From positions 1 to 44,623 of the forward strand of contig JAKSDA010000135.1 of NCBI GenBank assembly GCA_022360315.1: DNA of 44,623 bases. Direction: 5' to 3'. This document shows positions 8,728-16,469 of this stretch, piece after piece. The notes under the pieces were generated by a model that searched no databases, was not told the DNA's origin, and saw nothing but the letters and a program-made list of their open reading frames with translations. Both the position numbers and the translations under genes were made by a program. Positions within the stretch are counted from its first letter, which is position 1. Each line of letters opens with the position of its first letter. The stretch comes from Pseudomonadota bacterium (lineage in GTDB: Bacteria; Myxococcota_A; Polyangia; Haliangiales; Haliangiaceae).

Positions 8728-9075
8728 ATGAGCTCGAAACAATTTGCGCTGTCGTTCTGCGACCCCGAGGAAGATCCAAATCCGGATGATATGATGGTGT
8801 TCGCGCAGTGGTTCACCGACCCCGAGGAAGATCCAACCCCCGATGATACCACGGCGTTTGGGCAGCTGTTCACCGACCCCGAGGAAGATCCGTGCCCCGA
8901 CGACTCGGCCGTGTTTGGGCAGGTGCTCACCGACCCCGAGGAAGATCCGTGCCCCGACGACTCGGCCGTGTTTGGGCGGCTGTTCACCGACCCCGAGGAA
9001 GATCCGTGCCCCGACGACTCGGCTGTGTTTGCGTCGATGAGTAATGATTCGACAGAGTTCGAACACCAGATATAG
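8728..9075 (+). CDS. candidate borosin precursor peptide with five 19-residue acidic repeats
   Basis: 115 residues from ATG 8728, chosen because AGAGGAG (8714-8720) sits 7 bases upstream; an ATG at 8704 overlaps the methyltransferase stop (ATGA) and would add eight residues. After a short leader (MSSKQFALS) come five direct repeats, 19 residues each, then a tail SNDSTEFEHQI. In every repeat DPEEDP-x-P-DD and a Phe are invariant, while the following stretch varies: MMVFAQWF, TTAFGQLF, SAVFGQVL, SAVFGRLF, SAVFASMS. A fixed acidic motif alternating with a variable hydrophobic one fits a recognition-plus-core arrangement. Repeats 3-5 contain Cys in DPCPDD. No helical borosin-binding domain of the Shewanella type can be seen. 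No homolog is recognised; the role is inferred from position and repeat structure. Confidence 0.75.
   Translation: MSSKQFALSFCDPEEDPNPDDMMVFAQWFTDPEEDPTPDDTTAFGQLFTDPEEDPCPDDSAVFGQVLTDPEEDPCPDDSAVFGRLFTDPEEDPCPDDSAVFASMSNDSTEFEHQI
8755..9039 (+). repeat. five tandem 57-bp coding repeats in the precursor gene
   Basis: Units are 8755-8811, 8812-8868, 8869-8925, 8926-8982 and 8983-9039. Units 3 and 4 differ at 3 of 57 positions and units 4 and 5 at 6, whereas units 1 and 2 are clearly more divergent. This shows recent in-frame expansion or homogenisation from the 3' side. The phase is always 19 codons, so the repeat is selected as protein. Confidence 0.95.
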
Positions 9076-9140
9076 TGTTCCTCGATGGTGTTCCCCCTGG
9101 CCAGCCGGGGGGCCACCGAGGTGCTTCTTCAGGTTTCGAT

Positions 9141-9896
9141 ATGATGCAAAAGCAACCCAGGGCATCGCTTGATATGGCAGTGCAAGGGCGCGATCTGTTG
9201 CGAAGCGGTGCCTACGCCGAAGCGCTCGAGCGCCTGGCCAGCGCGCTGGCGCTGGACCCGACCAACGCGTGGGCGTTTGCGCGCAGATCGGAAGTATACG
9301 AGCGGATCGACGACCTTGTGCGCGCCATGGACGATATCAATCGGGCCATCTCGTTGCGGTCAGATTACGCGTGGGCCTTCATCTGGCGCGCGCGGCTTCA
9401 TCAAGCCACTCATCAATACGCTGCATCACTCGAAGATTTCGAGCGCGCCATTGCCATGGATGCCGGGGTTTTTCGAGCCGATCACGTGTTGCCCGAACGC
9501 GCTCTTCTGCTCGCCCTGGACGGTCGCTACGAGGAAGCCATCTCACTTTACGAGCAGGCTGTTGCAGCCGATCCGTCCAATGCATTTGCCCTCTACGGCC
9601 GGGCTGCAGTGCGCTGCTTGATGAGTCGCGACGCCAGGGCAAAAACCGCCATCGATGAGGCCCGAACCGTCATTTCGAGAGAACTCGGCACAGAAACCCA
9701 TACCAGGGCCTACTACGAACTGGGCGGTCTTCTCGCATTAAAACGCGACTTCGATCGCGCCCTGGCGATTCTCTCTGAAGTGCTATTTCTCGAAAAACAC
9801 CAGATTCTTCGCACTCCGGCCAAAAAGCGAGCCCGACTCGATTTGGCCTGGTTCGAGGTCCGGGGCACGAGCGACTTCGAACGGCTGATAGGCTGA
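9141..9896 (+). CDS. TPR protein 1 of the borosin-like operon
   Basis: 251 residues from ATG 9141 (an overlapping GTG at 9075 is possible but lacks a ribosome site). It consists almost wholly of tetratricopeptide repeats, alpha-helical hairpins that bind peptides or proteins: AYAEALERLASALALDPTNA, DLVRAMDDINRAISLRSDYA, YAASLEDFERAIAMD and YEEAISLYEQAVAADPSNA. There is no signal peptide or membrane helix, so it should be cytoplasmic. The C-terminus (LDLAWFEVRGTSDFERLIG) resembles that of the next gene, showing that the two arose by duplication. It lies 65 bases after the precursor and is followed at once by the next TPR gene. A role in binding the precursor or methyltransferase is inferred from context only. 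Confidence 0.8.
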   Translation: MMQKQPRASLDMAVQGRDLLRSGAYAEALERLASALALDPTNAWAFARRSEVYERIDDLVRAMDDINRAISLRSDYAWAFIWRARLHQATHQYAASLEDFERAIAMDAGVFRADHVLPERALLLALDGRYEEAISLYEQAVAADPSNAFALYGRAAVRCLMSRDARAKTAIDEARTVISRELGTETHTRAYYELGGLLALKRDFDRALAILSEVLFLEKHQILRTPAKKRARLDLAWFEVRGTSDFERLIG

Positions 9897-9897
9897 T

Positions 9898-10824
9898 ATG
9901 GCCGAGGCACAAAGCGCACAGCAATTCGCGCAGAGCCTGGCTCGCGAAGCGTACTCGGCGAGTCGAGGGGGGTTTTACGAGCGTGCATTGAGCGGGTACG
10001 ATCGGGCCATTGCAGCGCATCCGGGTTATGCCTGGGCCTATGCGCACCGCGCCGAGACGCGCGTGCTCATGCACGGCGATATCGAGCAGATCATCGCCGA
10101 TTTCGACAAAGCGATTTCTCTCAAGCCCGACTATGCCTGGGCCCATACGTTTCTCACCCGGTCTCTCGAGATGCGCGCTGACCAGACTCGCGGCGATATG
10201 GCTCGCGCCCTGTGGCACCTGGATCGGGCGTTTGAACTCGATCCAGTCTGGCTCCAGCCGCCGCGTTATCACAGCGAACGCGGATTCCTGCATCTACTGG
10301 ACGCACATCTCGACGACGCGCAGCAAGACTTCGAGCGCGCTCTTGCCAGCGATCCACCCGATCGCTGGCGGCGATTCATCCGATATCACCAGGCCGAGCT
10401 GACCTGGCTCCGCCACGGAGCTAGCCGTGCCGCAACGCCCATTGCACAGACTCGCAACCTCATGAAGTCCACCATCGACCGGGCCCCAGATGTCGACGAG
10501 GTCGACGAGGTCGACGAGGGCAACAGTATCGAGCGGCCCTGGGACATACTCTACTACGTTGCCGGTCTCACCGCGATGCAGGGCAATGCGGAAGATGCGT
10601 TATCGTGGCTGGACAGGGCGATTCGCGTCGAGGAGCGCAGTGATCGGGTCCTTTTCTGCGACTCACGTGCGCGTGCTTCTGTGGGTCTGGCATGGGCGCG
10701 GCTGCGCGGGCATGACAGGTTCAAACAGTTGATCGCTCCACATCCCTTGAACCACAGTCGCTGTATGCAACTTATTGAATCAGCGGCGATGGCGCCAGAA
10801 CTGAAGGCAGGTGAGCGGCCATGA
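9898..10824 (+). CDS. TPR protein 2 of the borosin-like operon
   Basis: 308 residues; its ATG is one base after the stop of TPR protein 1. Soluble TPR protein with repeats such as YERALSGYDRAIAAHPGYA, IIADFDKAISLKPDYA, LWHLDRAFELDP and LDDAQQDFERALASDPPD. The YAWA motif within repeats recurs in all three TPR proteins of this operon. A 9-bp unit gtcgacgag is repeated three times at 10492-10518, giving an acidic VDEVDEVDE linker before the C-terminal helices. The last ~25 residues (LAWARLRGHDRFKQLI) match the C-terminus of TPR protein 1. Function unknown; a scaffold or recognition partner for the acidic precursor is one possibility. Confidence 0.8.
   Translation: MAEAQSAQQFAQSLAREAYSASRGGFYERALSGYDRAIAAHPGYAWAYAHRAETRVLMHGDIEQIIADFDKAISLKPDYAWAHTFLTRSLEMRADQTRGDMARALWHLDRAFELDPVWLQPPRYHSERGFLHLLDAHLDDAQQDFERALASDPPDRWRRFIRYHQAELTWLRHGASRAATPIAQTRNLMKSTIDRAPDVDEVDEVDEGNSIERPWDILYYVAGLTAMQGNAEDALSWLDRAIRVEERSDRVLFCDSRARASVGLAWARLRGHDRFKQLIAPHPLNHSRCMQLIESAAMAPELKAGERP
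10492..10518 (+). repeat. three tandem 9-bp units (VDE linker)
   Basis: gtcgacgag occurs three times in direct tandem inside TPR protein 2, encoding VDE three times. The units are identical, so slippage variation between strains is likely. Confidence 0.9.
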
Positions 10825-11678
10825 CCACGCAACAGCCCGCGCGCTCTGAACCCGAGTATGAGCGCCTAAAAGAGCACGCAGAACGACATCGAAAGAACAA
10901 GAACTTCGAAGACGCCTACCGGTTATTTCAGCTCGCTCTCAAGCACAGGGCAGACGATCCCTGGGTGTGGGCGCACCTCGGGGTGACATGTCGAAAGCTG
11001 TTCCGCTACGGTGATGCCCTGTGGTGTTATGATCAGGCGATTCGGCTGAAAAGTGACTATGCCTGGGCCTATGCCTGGCGCGGTCAAATACGCATGATCA
11101 TGGGAGATCATGAGGGTGCAATGGCAGATTTCGATCGCGCCAGCGCAATCGAGCCAGAATTCGCCGAATCGTGGGCCGATTTCATTGGGTATCAGTATCA
11201 CCTATCCAACGATTATGAGCGTGCCATTGCTGCCTATGAAAAGGGCGAACGCGCTGGCCTTCCCCTGGCCACCTTCCTGAAGGCGGCAGCATTCACCGAG
11301 CTCTACGGCTGGACCGAAACCACGGAAGCGGCGTGGAGCGCGGCCCTGAAGGCCGTGGAAGCGGGGATCAAAAGCGAGCAGTATCGCGTCTTTTTGAAGT
11401 CGTGTTACCTGGCAATGCGCGGTGATACCGAGCAAGCTATCCACATGGCCCGCGATGCTATTCTGGGCCACGAGCGACCGCTGGAGCTTTTGGAGTATCT
11501 GGTCGGCGAGTCGGCGTGGATGATGTGGCTGAACGGCCATGGAGACCCGCGCATTGCAGCATTGATCGACGAGCTCATGGATGCCACCCATCCGGGGCTG
11601 ATCTACTGGCGCAAGTTTCTAAAAGACGACCTCGGCAAGGCTCGACAGAAGAACCGGTCGGGGCCTGACGGCAGTTGA
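10821..11678 (+). CDS. TPR protein 3 of the borosin-like operon
   Basis: 285 residues. The ATG overlaps the stop of TPR protein 2 (ATGA), indicating translational coupling. N-terminal repeats are clear (FEDAYRLFQLALKHRADDP, YGDALWCYDQAIRLKSDYA, HEGAMADFDRASAIEPEFA, YERAIAAYEKGERAG). The second half (ETTEAAWSAALKAVEAGI through LIDELMDATHPGLIYWRKFL) is helical but less regular and may be a separate substrate- or partner-binding region. It shares the YAWAYAWRG motif with the other two TPR proteins but lacks their common C-terminus. It is the last gene of the operon; the next gene is convergent, 33 bases away. Confidence 0.8.
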   Translation: MTTQQPARSEPEYERLKEHAERHRKNKNFEDAYRLFQLALKHRADDPWVWAHLGVTCRKLFRYGDALWCYDQAIRLKSDYAWAYAWRGQIRMIMGDHEGAMADFDRASAIEPEFAESWADFIGYQYHLSNDYERAIAAYEKGERAGLPLATFLKAAAFTELYGWTETTEAAWSAALKAVEAGIKSEQYRVFLKSCYLAMRGDTEQAIHMARDAILGHERPLELLEYLVGESAWMMWLNGHGDPRIAALIDELMDATHPGLIYWRKFLKDDLGKARQKNRSGPDGS

Positions 11679-11711
11679 TACCAATGACCCGGACCCGGCC
11701 GCGTTGCCGCT

Positions 11712-12740
11712 CTACAAAGCCGACCCCGTCGAGCTGGCCGCGGCTGCCAGCTTGTTGAGGGCGTTTGCAATTGTCGCGAGGATATCACCGCCATCGGTAA
11801 TCCCATGGCGCGCGGCAAGATAGTGCGGATCGTTGTGGACGATGAATACGTCGCCCGCACCGTCTTCATAGACCAGAAACTTCTGCGGCAGATCGAGTCC
11901 GATCGACTGCTTTTTCTGCATGAGCCGCGTACCCAGGGCCGGATTGCCGAAGACCAGCAGCCTGGTCGGACGCAGGGTAAGCCCCACCGTCTGCGCATTG
12001 GCGCGATGGTCGAGACGGGCGAGCACCCGCAGCGGCCCGGCACCCTCGATCGCCGCCTCGAGACGACGATACGTCTCGTCGACGCTGTGGGCACTTTTGG
12101 TGACGATCAGGCCTTGCTGCGGAGAAATCCCGCTATCCCCGGGTGCAACCGCGTGCCCACTGCTCTTGTGGGCCAGGCCGCTCATGGCCCGGGTCATGGT
12201 AGCGAGCTGGGAAGCGGCCTCATCGAGGCCGTGACGTTGCCTCAAGTATTCGGGGTCATTGTACATGACAACTGTGGTTCCGCGGCTATCGGCAGCGAAG
12301 AGCATCTTTTGCGGCAGGTCGATGCCAGTCTTCTGATTCACCTGCATGAGCGGCGTTCCCAGGGCTGGATTGCCGAAAAGAATCACCTCGGTCGGATCGA
12401 GTTGCAATCCGACACCGGCGGCATTGCTGGCGTGATCGATCTCGGCGATCGTGGACAGCTTGTCATTGGCCGCGATCGCCTGCTGCAAGCGAGCTTTCGC
12501 ATCGCCGACAGTGTACTGGCTGGACACCGCGACCAGACCATTTTGACCGCCGAGGCGATGCGGCTCGGTTGCACTCGGCACAGTGCCAGGTGGGTTGCCC
12601 TTGCAGCCCATTGACGCAAACGCTGTGGCCATGACGGCAGAGAACGCCACCATCGATGATAGACGAATCCACATTCGGTCAATGAGAATACGAATGGTGC
12701 AATCTGAAATGAATTGGCTGGATATCATATTACGTTCCAT
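11712..12740 (-). CDS. lipoprotein with two DUF302 domains
   Basis: Two copies of the DUF302 fold, each with the family hallmark FGNPALGT-x-LMQ, then LPQK and a YNDP/HNDP-x-YL-x-RHG stretch. The N-terminal copy lies before a linker (HKSSGHAVAPGDSG), the second after it. A hydrophobic segment ending in AFASMGC is a lipoprotein signal, so the mature protein should be anchored at the membrane by Cys. ATG 12740 overlaps the stop of a small upstream frame (TAATG), while ATG 12674 would give a more typical lipoprotein signal length. DUF302 proteins are of unknown function; some are linked to stress or redox. A tandem-duplicated lipoprotein form is unusual but not unique. Confidence 0.8.
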   Translation of the reverse strand: MERNMISSQFISDCTIRILIDRMWIRLSSMVAFSAVMATAFASMGCKGNPPGTVPSATEPHRLGGQNGLVAVSSQYTVGDAKARLQQAIAANDKLSTIAEIDHASNAAGVGLQLDPTEVILFGNPALGTPLMQVNQKTGIDLPQKMLFAADSRGTTVVMYNDPEYLRQRHGLDEAASQLATMTRAMSGLAHKSSGHAVAPGDSGISPQQGLIVTKSAHSVDETYRRLEAAIEGAGPLRVLARLDHRANAQTVGLTLRPTRLLVFGNPALGTRLMQKKQSIGLDLPQKFLVYEDGAGDVFIVHNDPHYLAARHGITDGGDILATIANALNKLAAAASSTGSAL

Positions 12741-12889
12741 TAAAAAGACGTCGCTCGAGCAAGATTGTTCGGGTCACTTGTAGAGTCGAGCGTCGGGTCG
12801 CGCACAAAGCGCCCGCCTTCATCGTACTCGTCATTGCCGGTGATGCAAGCAAGTCGAGGCCAATTGCGCAAGAGCATCGGCACCGCCAT
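12740..12889 (-). CDS. small ORF (49 aa), hypothetical
   Basis: Starts at ATG 12889 and ends with a TAA whose last base is the first base of the DUF302 gene's upstream ATG (TAATG). It includes the segment TGNDEYDEGGRFVRDPTLD, which is not low-complexity and uses codons like those of neighbouring genes. No signal peptide, membrane helix or recognised family. It lies 43 bases after the DoxX gene stop and could be the middle gene of a doxX-small ORF-DUF302 operon, or the end of a decayed gene. No strong ribosome site is seen. Confidence 0.35.
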   Translation of the reverse strand: MAVPMLLRNWPRLACITGNDEYDEGGRFVRDPTLDSTSDPNNLARATSF

Positions 12890-12932
12890 CGGGTTCAGCC
12901 TGTGCAGATCACCTCTGCCAGAGCAGACGCGT

Positions 12933-13328
12933 TCAGTGGGCGGCCTTGGTCGACTTATCGAGGGCCAGCATACCTGGGCCGAATACGCTCAGCACCAGTG
13001 TGGCGGTCAAGATGAGTAGGTCTCGCTCCAGCCCGGCGGTAAACCCACCTGGAATCTGCACGGTGACGATAGCTCCAACGATGACGAAGGATAGCGCGAT
13101 ATTCGCCCATAGGTGTTTTACGCCCAGCACGACCAGCACTGCTGCGATCACTTCGATCCAGCCGGTAATCGGTCCCAATAGGCCCGGCAGTCCAAATCCG
13201 GCAAATTTGTCCATCGCCATGTCGATGTTGATTGCCTTGGGCAGACCATGCCACAGGAACACAAAGGATATGAGCAGGCGGGTCACCAGTAATACATAAG
13301 GACGCAGTAGCAATTGTAGTTTGTTCAT
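12933..13328 (-). CDS. DoxX family membrane protein
   Basis: 131 residues with four membrane helices (LLRPYVLLVTRLLISFVFLW, a stretch around GPITGWIEVIAAVLVVLGV, IALSFVIVGAIVTVQI, and DLLILTATLVLSVFGPGML). The motif FLWHGLPKA near the start and the GG-x-x-AGLERDLL stretch are typical of the DoxX family, small inner-membrane proteins linked to oxidoreductase or thiosulfate/redox functions. The start is firm: GGAGGAATTCGA directly precedes ATG 13328. Two further genes follow in the same direction. Confidence 0.85.
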   Translation of the reverse strand: MNKLQLLLRPYVLLVTRLLISFVFLWHGLPKAINIDMAMDKFAGFGLPGLLGPITGWIEVIAAVLVVLGVKHLWANIALSFVIVGAIVTVQIPGGFTAGLERDLLILTATLVLSVFGPGMLALDKSTKAAH

Positions 13329-13672
13329 TCGAATTCCTCCCGTCGTGATGTGGTTGTAATCCTGATTTGATAGTCAATACGACCGGTCGCATGGACGGTT
13401 ACGGCAGTACTCGCCCTCGGTTCGCGGCAGTCGTTTGCCGGGGTTGCAGGCGATTTCCTGTAATAGTTTTCGGCGCCGTTCGTCTGGCCGCCGTTCCGCC
13501 GGCTGAGTGTCCTCAGGTCGAGCTCGTCGACGCGCCGCCAAGCCCGACCGGTCGGGCGACTGGCTGGCGATTCGATCGATGGCTCAGCGGTGGGCGCAGT
13601 TCGGCAAGCGGCTCATCGAACGCGCCTGCGAGCACGTCCACACGGTACCGAGCGATGTACAAAAACTCGGAC
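13329..13672. other. intergenic region with a possible coding remnant
   Basis: No gene can be called with confidence. On the minus strand one frame is open from about 13700 to a TGA at 13513-13515 and contains LYIARYRVDVLAGAFDEPL, which looks like real protein. It is one frame away from the end of the lipoprotein gene at 13673 and may be its lost C-terminal extension. The DoxX promoter should lie near the left end. Confidence 0.35.
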
Positions 13673-14248
13673 TCACTCGCGGCGACGATGCGCAGTGGCG
13701 AACATCGGGCCCAGCAGGTGGAACCGGTCGCCGTCCCAATAAAGGTAACGCGTCATCGCCCACCCAGGGGTCTGGCCCGGGGCAAAAAGCGTGCCCGGGC
13801 GCGGGTTCACAATGAGCAGCGCGCTGTCGGGACGATACGTCATACCGAGTTCTATGGTCGGCAGCACGTGGACGGAGCCATCGCGCAGATCCAGGATCAC
13901 GCCGGTCGAACAGTGCGTACCGCAGCTCCATGAGACGATTCGATAGCTGCCGGCAAAGTTAGGCGGCTCGCCGGCCTCGGACGCGAATCGCTCGACGATA
14001 TGCTCGCCGCCGACAAACCCGGTCAGGTCCAAGGGTGCGGGCGCGCGCCGCATCATCTCGACCTCGTACGCCGCGAACGTGGGCGGCTCGCGGACTCGCG
14101 CTGACGATGTGGCGGCCGGCGCGCCCTGGTCGGCGGCAGAGGTCGCGGGCGACCGGACCGGCGCGCATCCCTGTAGCGTCAACAAGCCACATGCGATCGC
14201 CATCGCGCGCAGCTGCTCTAAAACACTACAGAGCATAGAAGCGAACAT
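13673..14248 (-). CDS. small lipoprotein, candidate immunity partner of the DUF4157 effector
   Basis: Up to 191 residues. A hydrophobic stretch ending in LLTLQGC is a good lipobox, so the protein is predicted to be an exported lipoprotein. Possible starts are ATG 14248, 14236 and 14203; the first two overlap the end of the upstream effector gene. The mature domain contains [18 protein letters not shown] followed by [11 protein letters not shown], a small beta-rich unit with two close Cys; similar modules occur in uncharacterised exported proteins. Overlap with a gene for a putative cell-wall-targeting effector, plus export as a lipoprotein, makes an immunity role attractive, but there is no sequence proof. 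Its frame ends at 13673, while an adjacent frame continues with coding-like sequence. Confidence 0.65.
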   Translation of the reverse strand: MFASMLCSVLEQLRAMAIACGLLTLQGCAPVRSPATSAADQGAPAATSSARVREPPTFAAYEVEMMRRAPAPLDLTGFVGGEHIVERFASEAGEPPNFAGSYRIVSWSCGTHCSTGVILDLRDGSVHVLPTIELGMTYRPDSALLIVNPRPGTLFAPGQTPGWAMTRYLYWDGDRFHLLGPMFATAHRRRE

Positions 14249-16133
14249 ACCACTCGCGCGTGCCAGGAACGGCCTTGTAGGTCATCGTCAAGTGCCAACT
14301 CGGCGCATAGTGCTCTACCTTGACGCCCGCGTCGTTGGTGACCGTGATCAGCCCGCCGCGGCAATCGTCGTCCTTGTCGCAGCTGTCTCCTTTGGCCGGC
14401 ATGCTGCGCGGTGAGAACCATTTGATCGCGCCGCTTGTCGTGTCGTCCGCCATCGGCTTCTTGAGGATGGTCTTGGCCGTGGCCTTCGCAGCACCGGTGC
14501 CGGCCGTGCCGTGCGCGTCCCTGAAGTGGTCACGCGCCGCGGCCACGCTCGACGTACCCAGCCTGATCATCTGATTGCGCACCGCCCAGGCGATTGCCTG
14601 ACGCTCGGCGGCGTTGCCGATCGACATCTCGGAGACAATGATCGCCGCCAAGTCGGTCACGTTCTGCGCCGAGTAGTGATGGTGCTCCTTGCCGGTACCC
14701 GCGTACGGCCGCGCTGCGATCTTGATCGTCGGAGAGATCAGGTTGGCTCCCGTCACGTACACCTGGTCGGAAACCTTGGTCGTCGGATTGTACTTGTACG
14801 CGTAGGTCACATTATCGAGCCGATGGCGATAGTCGCCGTCGTCGACCAAGTATGTGCCGATAGCAGTGTACAGCTTCTTGCCGTCCCAGGTCCGCTTGTA
14901 CTGGTTCGTAGATTTGGTCAAAAACTTCTTGAGGCCCAGCGATGTACCTTTAGAGGTCTCGATGTGCGATTCGCCGTCACGGATGTCGCAAGCGAAGTCG
15001 ACTGTGATCGTCACAGTGTCGCCCGGCGCTTGAATCGTCGTGGGTGATACTTGGTGACGGGTGATGATCTTGTTGGCGTCGTCCTTGGAGGTGCATTTCC
15101 TTCGCTGCACAATCGGTTGCCCGGACGCCTGGGCGAAACCGCTCGACGCGCTGGTCGCGTTCAGCGCATCGGGCAGAGGCACCGCCTCGCCGCGCGCAGC
15201 TCTGGCTCCCAATTCATCTGCCTCTTTCTCCAATGCCGTATCATCGTTGATCGCCACTCCCTTGGCTTGGGTCGTTACTGCAACGCGCCCCTGTCTCTGC
15301 TGTACCACATGCGCCAGCTCATGCCCCAGGAGCTCCTGGCCGCTCGGCGAGCCAGGCCGGTACTGTCCCGGCGCAAAATGAACATCCGTACCCTGTGTAT
15401 AGGCTCGCGCTCCCAGCGTCTCTGAGCGCGGCCCTTCGTAGACACGCACTCCCGAAAAATCCACCCCAAACGACCCCTCCATTTTGGCTTGGACATCCTC
15501 GGGCATAGCCTTGCCCCCGCCGTCCGAGGGCAACTCTGCAGACATCCTTTGAATCGCGGGCGAATTCACTGTCGACTGGCGAATGGCACCCGACGCGGTT
15601 GCACGCCTCGCAGCGGCTTTTTTCTGTACGTTGTTTGTGGCCTCGCAAGTCGGACATTTGGCCTGCTCACCGAGACCACCGACCGTCAGCGCAATGGTTG
15701 CTTCTCCGGCTTCTTCCGCTTCCTCGGCTTCACAAGCCGAGCATTTGGTCTGTACAACGCTCGACTCATCGGCCGCTGGCGCACCGGATTCAGCTCCCTG
15801 CCCGGCGCCGGGCCTCTGCGCCAAAGCAATGATGCTATCGTAGGCGCTGGCCGGCCCCGGCCGACCTGGCTCGCAGATTTCGGGCTTGCGCTGCAATGCC
15901 AGACGGGTTGCCTCGTACAGGGCAGACGGGGATGGCAGGATGTCTGCGTGCTGAGCGCCTGCGGCGCCGGCCGCTCGTGCCGCCTCTACCACAGCCGCAT
16001 TGCCGGCTCCTTGCTGGGCCATCCGCACCGCATGATCACCCGATGAGACTGCAGAGACCGGGCCGGGCATCGCCGCAAAGCGGCGAACTACTGGCCGGTC
16101 GTGTTTGCGCGCCAGCTGATACGTGCGCCTCAT
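14226..16133 (-). CDS. DUF4157 (eCIS-associated) protein with cell-wall-hydrolase-like C-terminus
   Basis: 635 residues from ATG 16133 (GGCGGGGGC upstream; GTG 16151 also possible). Order of parts: a disordered N-terminus; two CxxC pairs (KCSACE and KCPTCE, ~30 residues apart) that may bind zinc; the DUF4157 domain at about 211-285 with [29 protein letters not shown] and the metallopeptidase-like motif HELAHVVQQ; a linker; then a C-terminal domain. Around residues 497-522 the stretch [19 protein letters not shown] resembles SleB/Hydrolase_2 cell-wall hydrolases, with the expected Glu. DUF4157 marks effectors loaded into extracellular contractile injection systems. No injection-system genes are in this window, so delivery is inferred. 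The C-terminus would act on peptidoglycan if the resemblance is real. Confidence 0.8.
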   Translation of the reverse strand: MRRTYQLARKHDRPVVRRFAAMPGPVSAVSSGDHAVRMAQQGAGNAAVVEAARAAGAAGAQHADILPSPSALYEATRLALQRKPEICEPGRPGPASAYDSIIALAQRPGAGQGAESGAPAADESSVVQTKCSACEAEEAEEAGEATIALTVGGLGEQAKCPTCEATNNVQKKAAARRATASGAIRQSTVNSPAIQRMSAELPSDGGGKAMPEDVQAKMEGSFGVDFSGVRVYEGPRSETLGARAYTQGTDVHFAPGQYRPGSPSGQELLGHELAHVVQQRQGRVAVTTQAKGVAINDDTALEKEADELGARAARGEAVPLPDALNATSASSGFAQASGQPIVQRRKCTSKDDANKIITRHQVSPTTIQAPGDTVTITVDFACDIRDGESHIETSKGTSLGLKKFLTKSTNQYKRTWDGKKLYTAIGTYLVDDGDYRHRLDNVTYAYKYNPTTKVSDQVYVTGANLISPTIKIAARPYAGTGKEHHHYSAQNVTDLAAIIVSEMSIGNAAERQAIAWAVRNQMIRLGTSSVAAARDHFRDAHGTAGTGAAKATAKTILKKPMADDTTSGAIKWFSPRSMPAKGDSCDKDDDCRGGLITVTNDAGVKVEHYAPSWHLTMTYKAVPGTREWYVRFYAL

Positions 16134-16151
16134 GAGCGCCCCCGCCAACAC

Positions 16152-16469
16152 AAGGCCGAGCTCAGTAGTTCACCAGCGTCCATACACTCTATGAGAACGC
16201 AATAGCGTACCCAGCGCAAGCCCAAAGAGACTCCAGGATCCCCAGGATCCCGACCCGAGGTAATGCTGGAAGGGGCCAGAACAGAGCCTAAATTGGGCTG
16301 TGGGGCAAGATAGGCAGCGAACGTGCGTATTGACGTTGTATTCTGGCCCAAGAAAGAGGACGAAAATCGGGCTCAGGATGCCCCAATGTCTGGCGAGGCA
16401 GTGGGCACGCCAGGCGTCGAGCGAGTGTCGCAAGGTCAGCCAGGCGATGGCTGGTCGACCGACAAGGCG
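16152..16469. other. intergenic region, no gene seen
   Basis: About 320 bases between the aminotransferase 3' end and the start of the effector gene, both on the minus strand. It holds a 10-bp tandem repeat (ccaggatccc twice, 16233-16252) and no coding frame I would trust. The effector promoter should lie at its left side. Confidence 0.5.

Noticed and set aside
8755..9039. CRISPR array
   Set aside because: The repeats are directly adjacent, in frame and without unique spacers; they are coding.
8728..9075. Graspetide (ATP-grasp ester/amide crosslinked) precursor
   Set aside because: The acidic repeats would suit such a pathway, but no ATP-grasp ligase is nearby and the adjacent enzyme is a borosin-type methyltransferase. 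Kept only as an alternative if methylation is not found.
8668..9165. Long antisense frames opposite the precursor repeats (LGVGEQ-type repeats)
   Set aside because: They mirror the 57-bp repeat and cross into both neighbouring genes; the plus-strand frame has a strong ribosome site and fits the operon.
13585..13640. Duplicate of the aminotransferase C-terminus (resembling 16470-16530)
   Set aside because: The peptides VDVLAGAFDEPLAELR and VDVIVAALDEALAELR are similar, but only over 16 residues; the rest does not match, so chance or a common helix pattern is more likely.
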